From: Duncaniella sp.
GTDB lineage: Bacteria > Bacteroidota > Bacteroidia > Bacteroidales > Muribaculaceae
Length of the DNA stretch: 33,195 bases
Reading direction: 5' to 3'
NCBI GenBank assembly: GCA_029056055.1
Contig: JAIDCC010000055.1
Coordinates: 1-33,195 of the forward strand
Both the position numbers and the translations under genes were made by a program. The notes beneath the pieces are model-generated. The model made no database searches. It was not told the DNA's origin and saw only the letters and a list, made by a program, of their open reading frames with translations. Position 1 is the stretch's first letter; every line of letters begins with the position of its first letter. Of the stretch, positions 30,968 through 33,195 are shown piece by piece.

Positions 30968-30997
30968 GAGCCGGACTATCCCCCGATAGCCCGGCTC
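30968..30997 (+). terminator. Terminator after tsf
   Basis: GAGCCGG-A-CTATC pairs with GATAG-C-CCGGCTC (12 bp, one A-C mismatch) around a CCCC loop, followed by TCTCATTATCC. Strong stem, modest T content. Confidence 0.7.
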
Positions 30998-31005
30998 TCT
31001 CATTA

Positions 31006-31029
31006 TCCCACCGTCCCACGTCCCATCGT
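31006..31029 (-). repeat. Family A partial copy 11
   Basis: TCCCACCGTCCCACGTCCCA resembles the left half of family A; the right arm is missing or too degenerate to call. Confidence 0.4.
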
Positions 31030-31039
31030 CCAACCTCCG

Positions 31040-31200
31040 TATGTAGCACACCCCGTAGGGGCGCACTACATTGCGCCCTCGCAGCCCCGCGATATCAGAT
31101 TCCCCGCGTCGCCACTCATCTTCGCTGCGGCTCCAATTTCGAGTTGCCGCGTTGCCGAACATCTTCGCTGCAGGGCTGCACACATTCGGTTCCTCCTATG
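31040..31200. other. Degenerate repeat patch left of the IS
   Basis: GTAGGGGCGCACTACATTGCGCCC (31054 onward, palindrome-like) followed by GCAGCCCCGCGATATCAGATT resembles family C. CATCTTCGCTGC occurs at 31117-31128 and 31160-31171. No gene is supported. Confidence 0.4.
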
Positions 31201-31212
31201 CCTGAATTTGGT

Positions 31213-31260
31213 TGTCCGATTGTCCCACGACACGCCCTCGGCGCGGGACACCCGGGACAC
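31213..31260 (-). repeat. Family A palindromic repeat, copy 12 (joined to family B)
   Basis: TTGTCCGATTGTCCCA, then CGACACGCCCTCGGCG and CGGGACACCCGGGACA, running directly into the family B remnant at 31261. Same B-A order as at 166-272 when read on the minus strand. Confidence 0.8.
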
Positions 31261-31282
31261 CCCTACGCCTCCATGTACGGAC
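31261..31282 (-). repeat. Family B repeat interrupted by the IS110 element
   Basis: CCCTACGCCTCCATGTACGG followed by AC is the end of family B on the minus strand and stops exactly where IS sequence begins. The continuation expected from other copies (GTGCCTTCGGCAC) is found at 32710-32722 on the far side of the element. Confidence 0.75.
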
Positions 31283-31285
31283 TTT

Positions 31286-31293
31286 TACCTTTG
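31286..31293 (+). promoter_or_regulatory. -7 box at the IS left end (junction promoter half)
   Basis: TACCTTTG matches TAnnTTTG but has no TTG at the -33 distance in the integrated form. If the ends are joined, the right-end TTG at 32690-32692 falls 19-20 nt upstream. It would drive the noncoding RNA and transposase. Confidence 0.6.
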
Positions 31294-31339
31294 CAGAGTG
31301 AAATAAAGACAATAAAAAGCCAAAAAAATTGTTAAAAAG

Positions 31340-31486
31340 AAAGGCGGAGACAGTGAACTACGTACGGACATAGCTCTTAGTATCTAAGGCACGTCTTAGT
31401 CTGTCTCCACCTTTTGTGTTGGCCACATCAAACTAGATTTCTAGACCTTCATGTCTACTAAAAGTCCTGGATGCGTCAACACGCCA
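31340..31486 (+). ncRNA. Candidate bridge RNA of the IS110 element
   Basis: Two stem-loops can be drawn. Loop 1: AAAGG-C-GGAGACAG (31340-31353) pairs with CTGTCTCC-A-CCTTT (31401-31414), then ACTA/TAGT (31357-31360, 31397-31400). Its internal loop has GTACGGAC (31362-31369), identical to the left insertion flank 31275-31282, and AAGGCACG (31386-31393), complementary to the right flank 32709-32716. Loop 2: GTGTTG/CAACAC (31416-31421, 31477-31482) and CATC/GATG (31426-31429, 31470-31473). Its internal loop has CTAGATTTC (31433-31441), identical to the right end 32701-32709, and TAAAAGTCC (31459-31467), complementary to the left junction 31279-31287. Both have small apical hairpins. This is the layout of target-binding and donor-binding loops. 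Exact RNA ends unknown. Confidence 0.85.
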
Positions 31487-31512
31487 TTTTTAATTATTTT
31501 ACATACAAAGGT

Positions 31513-32541
31513 ATGAAAAATCTCTCAAACTTCCAACATTTCATCGGTTGCGATGTCTCGAAAGATACTCTCGACTTCGCGATCCATGCCCGTGGCACAG
31601 ACTACCGCCAGTTCGAACACCTTCAAGTAGACAACTCTGAATCAGGCTTCAAGAAGTTCTGCAAATGGCTGGGTTCAAACAAAATCAAACTCTCCGAGTG
31701 CGTTGTGGGCATGGAGCACACCGGCATCTATTCCGAGGGGCTCTCGCAGTGGTGTCATGCCAAGAAAATCGCTTTTGTCATGCTTCATCCACTCGAGGTG
31801 AAGAATGCCTCCTGCCGCGGCCGAAACAAGACCGACAAGGTTGATGCACAGTTTATTGCGCAGCACGTCTACACCTACCGTGAGGAGCTCACCGAATCCG
31901 ATGTCGAGCCGAAGGTCATCAACACCCTGCGCCAGCTCTACAACGAGCGCCGTCTGGCCGTCCGCACCCGCACGGCCTATTCCAATCAGGCCAAGACCGT
32001 TTCAGATGCGCGTGTCGCCCTGCGCATCGCCAAGACCATCGAACGTCTGACCCGGGATATCAAGGAAATAGACGCGGCCATCCGCGAGGAGGTTAACGCC
32101 GATGAAGCAATCCGCGAAAACTATGGGCTGCTGACATCCATCAAAGGCATAGGGCTTGTCAACGCCGTCCTCACCATTATAGCCACGGGCAATTTCACGC
32201 GCTTTCAGAACGCCCGGCAATACGCCAAATTCGTATGTGTCAGCCCGATGTCCCGAGAATCGGGAAGCTCCGTGAGAGGTGGCTGCCATGTGAGTCATGC
32301 CGGCCACTCGGAAATAAAATCCATTCTCACGGAGGCCGCCAGAGTCGCAATAGCGTCCGATCCGGACATGAAGGCATACTTCACACGAAAACGAGAGCAA
32401 GGCAAATCCTACGGCTGCGTGATGAACGCCGTCAAATTCAAACTGATCAGCCGGATGTTCGCGGTGGTAAAACGTAAGAAGCCCTACGTTGACGTCAACG
32501 CCTACCTCTCACAGAACACCACCCCTGCGGCAAGCGCCTGA
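31513..32541 (+). CDS. IS110-family transposase (DEDD / serine recombinase)
   Basis: RNA-guided recombinase of IS110 elements. The start at 31513 gives MKNLSNFQHFIGCDVSKDTLDFA (342 residues); the upstream in-frame ATG at 31471 lies inside the second stem of the noncoding RNA and is less likely. The N-terminal RuvC-like DEDD domain has Asp14 (GCDVSK), Glu68 (GMEHTGIY) and Asp108/Asp111 (NKTDKVDA). A helical middle (about 135-205) follows. The C-terminal Tnp domain has LTSIKGIGLVNAVLTIIATGNFTRFQNARQYAKFVCVSP near 207 and RESG with the presumed catalytic Ser250. HVSHAGHSEIKSILTEAARVA and the terminal YVDVNAYLSQ complete it. No frameshift or missing catalytic residue is seen, so the enzyme may be active. 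Confidence 0.95.
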   Translation: MKNLSNFQHFIGCDVSKDTLDFAIHARGTDYRQFEHLQVDNSESGFKKFCKWLGSNKIKLSECVVGMEHTGIYSEGLSQWCHAKKIAFVMLHPLEVKNASCRGRNKTDKVDAQFIAQHVYTYREELTESDVEPKVINTLRQLYNERRLAVRTRTAYSNQAKTVSDARVALRIAKTIERLTRDIKEIDAAIREEVNADEAIRENYGLLTSIKGIGLVNAVLTIIATGNFTRFQNARQYAKFVCVSPMSRESGSSVRGGCHVSHAGHSEIKSILTEAARVAIASDPDMKAYFTRKREQGKSYGCVMNAVKFKLISRMFAVVKRKKPYVDVNAYLSQNTTPAASA

Positions 32542-32708
32542 CCCCGAAGCAACAGAAAACTCTTCGGTCGGGGAGCGCCGCGCGGCAAGGGGCCGGACCA
32601 CCGGTCCCGACGAGCGCAACGGCGCTGAAGGTAATATTAAATGTTAAACCGGCTCTGCAATTTTAAGGAAATTTTAACACGTCCGATACTTGCAAAAACC
32701 CTAGATTT
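32542..32708 (+). other. IS right noncoding end
   Basis: CCGAAG/CTTCGG hairpin (32544-32567 area) just past the transposase stop may end its transcript. GC-rich inverted words follow (GGGCCGG/CCGGTCCC). The end is AT-rich, with TTG at 32690-32692 and CTAGATTT at 32701-32708. Confidence 0.55.
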
Positions 32709-32773
32709 CGTGCCTTCGGCACGTAGGCCATGCCGGGCGACAACAAATCGCAACGTAAAATATTACCTAACGC

Positions 32774-32822
32774 GCTGTGCATGAGAAACGTGCCGAAGGC
32801 ACGTCCGTACATGGTCGCGTAA
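32774..32822 (+). repeat. Family B repeat, intact copy (unoccupied IS target)
   Basis: GCTGTGCATGAGAAACGTGC, then the palindrome GTGCCGAAGGCAC and GTCCGTACATGGTCGCGTAA. The minus strand at 32796-32810 reads GTACGGACGTGCCTT, exactly the pre-insertion site reconstructed for the IS110 element. Confidence 0.8.
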
Positions 32823-32850
32823 ATTTTTGCCGATTTCATACGGATTGAAT

Positions 32851-32918
32851 GGCGCGTCCGCCGAGCCCACGATGTCGAATTTGCCCCGTCGCAATGCCCC
32901 CGTCTCCGCGGACGCGCC
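32851..32918. repeat. Family C palindromic element, copy 1
   Basis: GGCGCGTCC (32851-32859) and GGACGCGCC (32910-32918) are perfect inverted ends of a 68-bp unit with CCCACGATGTCGAATT inside. It is followed by ATGGCGCAATGCGGTTCAAA. Confidence 0.75.
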
Positions 32919-33001
32919 ATGGCGCAATGCGGTTCAAATAGAGGATTGACCACATCCTCTTCGGGGATGCATTGCGCTGTAATTGCCTGATTAGCAGGTA
33001 G

Positions 33002-33032
33002 GGACGCGCCATGGCGCAATGCGGTTCAAATA
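33002..33032 (+). repeat. 31-nt repeat, second of three identical copies
   Basis: The 31 nt starting GGACGCGCCATGGCGC and ending GGTTCAAATA at 33002-33032 are identical to 32910-32940 (direct) and to 33104-33134 (inverted). Each holds the 12-bp palindrome GCGCCATGGCGC. Confidence 0.85.
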
Positions 33033-33125
33033 AAGAATTGAGGAAGGCCATCGGATACTCCTACCGACCCTCAAACTTCACAATAGCCGTATGACGGTGA
33101 GCTTATTTGAACCGCATTGCGCCAT

Positions 33126-33195
33126 GGCGCGTCCACGCAGACCCACGACTACGAATTACCCCCTCTCGCCGCGCCAACGTCTCTGCGGACGCGCC
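33126..33195. repeat. Family C palindromic element, copy 2
   Basis: GGCGCGTCC (33126-33134) and GGACGCGCC (33187-33195) bound a 70-bp unit with CCCACGACTACGAATT and CGTCTCTGCGGACG. It runs to the very end of the window. Confidence 0.75.

Larger units (their letters stand above)
31283..32708 (+). mobile_element. IS110-family insertion sequence with bridge RNA region
   Basis: About 1,426 bp. The left boundary is set where family B stops (GGAC then TTTTACCTTTG), the right boundary where it resumes (CTAGATTT then CGTGCCTTCGG). There are no long terminal inverted repeats and no obvious target duplication, as expected for IS110. The base C occurs once at each junction (31282 and 32709); the flanking dinucleotide is AC at the left and TC at the right, so the core is uncertain by 1-2 nt. 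A CG core (31278-31279 and 32709-32710) is an alternative. Order: left end with -7 box, noncoding RNA region, transposase, about 165 nt right noncoding end. A long 5' noncoding region places it in the IS110 rather than the IS1111 subgroup. Confidence 0.8.
32709..33195. other. Right-edge intergenic region, repeats only
   Basis: Holds the right half of the interrupted family B repeat (32709-32724), an intact family B copy (32774-32822) and family C elements. Short frames that share SLFEPHCAMARP are just translations of the repeats. No gene is supported. Confidence 0.7.

Noticed and set aside
31471-31512. Upstream ATG as the transposase start
   Set aside because: It lies inside the second stem of the candidate bridge RNA, and the extra 14 residues are not part of the IS110 family start.
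31294-32660. TGCAGAG (left) and CTCTGCA (right) as IS terminal inverted repeats
   Set aside because: Only 7-8 nt; the left copy overlaps the -7 box, and the flanks and guide matches place the ends elsewhere. A subterminal role remains possible.

Overview
This window looks like a chromosome segment of a GC-rich Bacteroidales bacterium, most like the family Muribaculaceae (inference). Three things point there. At least nine genes or leaders carry the Bacteroidetes -7 box TAnnTTTG, several with a TTG/TTTG -33 box about 20 nt upstream. Rho carries a very long disordered insert. The gene content includes DUF5103 (type IX secretion plug family), DUF3109, EF-Ts starting MAVSMADITK, and an SLBB-rich polysaccharide export porin.

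Layout. 1-418 is repeat-rich intergenic DNA. Minus strand 419-8458: eno; then a lipopolysaccharide inner-core operon read leftward from a promoter at 6120 (waaA, an LpxL-type acyltransferase, a KdsB-like cytidylyltransferase, a GT9 glycosyltransferase); then DUF3109, DUF5103 and a C_GCAxxG_C_C protein, with ung (8562-9242) upstream. A tRNA-Arg(CCG) at 9449-9520 is followed by a long rho leader with a C-rich, G-poor stretch, then rho and an ABC-F ATPase on the plus strand. A poorly known minus-strand gene with an Ala-Pro hexanucleotide repeat follows, then a Dus-type tRNA-dihydrouridine synthase, gltB, a LEA-like lipoprotein, a nitroreductase, and a polysaccharide export operon (Wza-like, Wzz-like, M23 peptidase). 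A 54-residue rubredoxin lies convergent to that operon. The ribosomal cluster rplM-rpsI-rpsB-tsf precedes an IS110-family element near the right edge.

Most notable is the IS110 element (about 31283-32708). Its 5' noncoding region folds on paper into two stem-loops, each with a large internal loop. One loop matches the two sides of the insertion site; the other matches the two ends of the element itself. This is the organisation of a bridge RNA. The element sits in a dispersed intergenic repeat, and an unoccupied copy of the target lies about 1.5 kb to the right. Joining the element's ends would also create a Bacteroidetes-type promoter with 19-20 nt spacing.

The intergenic DNA is full of short palindromic repeats of three kinds. 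Family A is a TGTCCCA...TGGGACA hairpin with about 12 copies. Family B, GTGCC..GGCAC followed by GTCCGTACATGG, is often joined to A and is the IS target. Family C has GGCGCGTCC...GGACGCGCC ends. No REP-associated transposase is visible here. All coordinates and pairings were read by eye, without folding or database searches.
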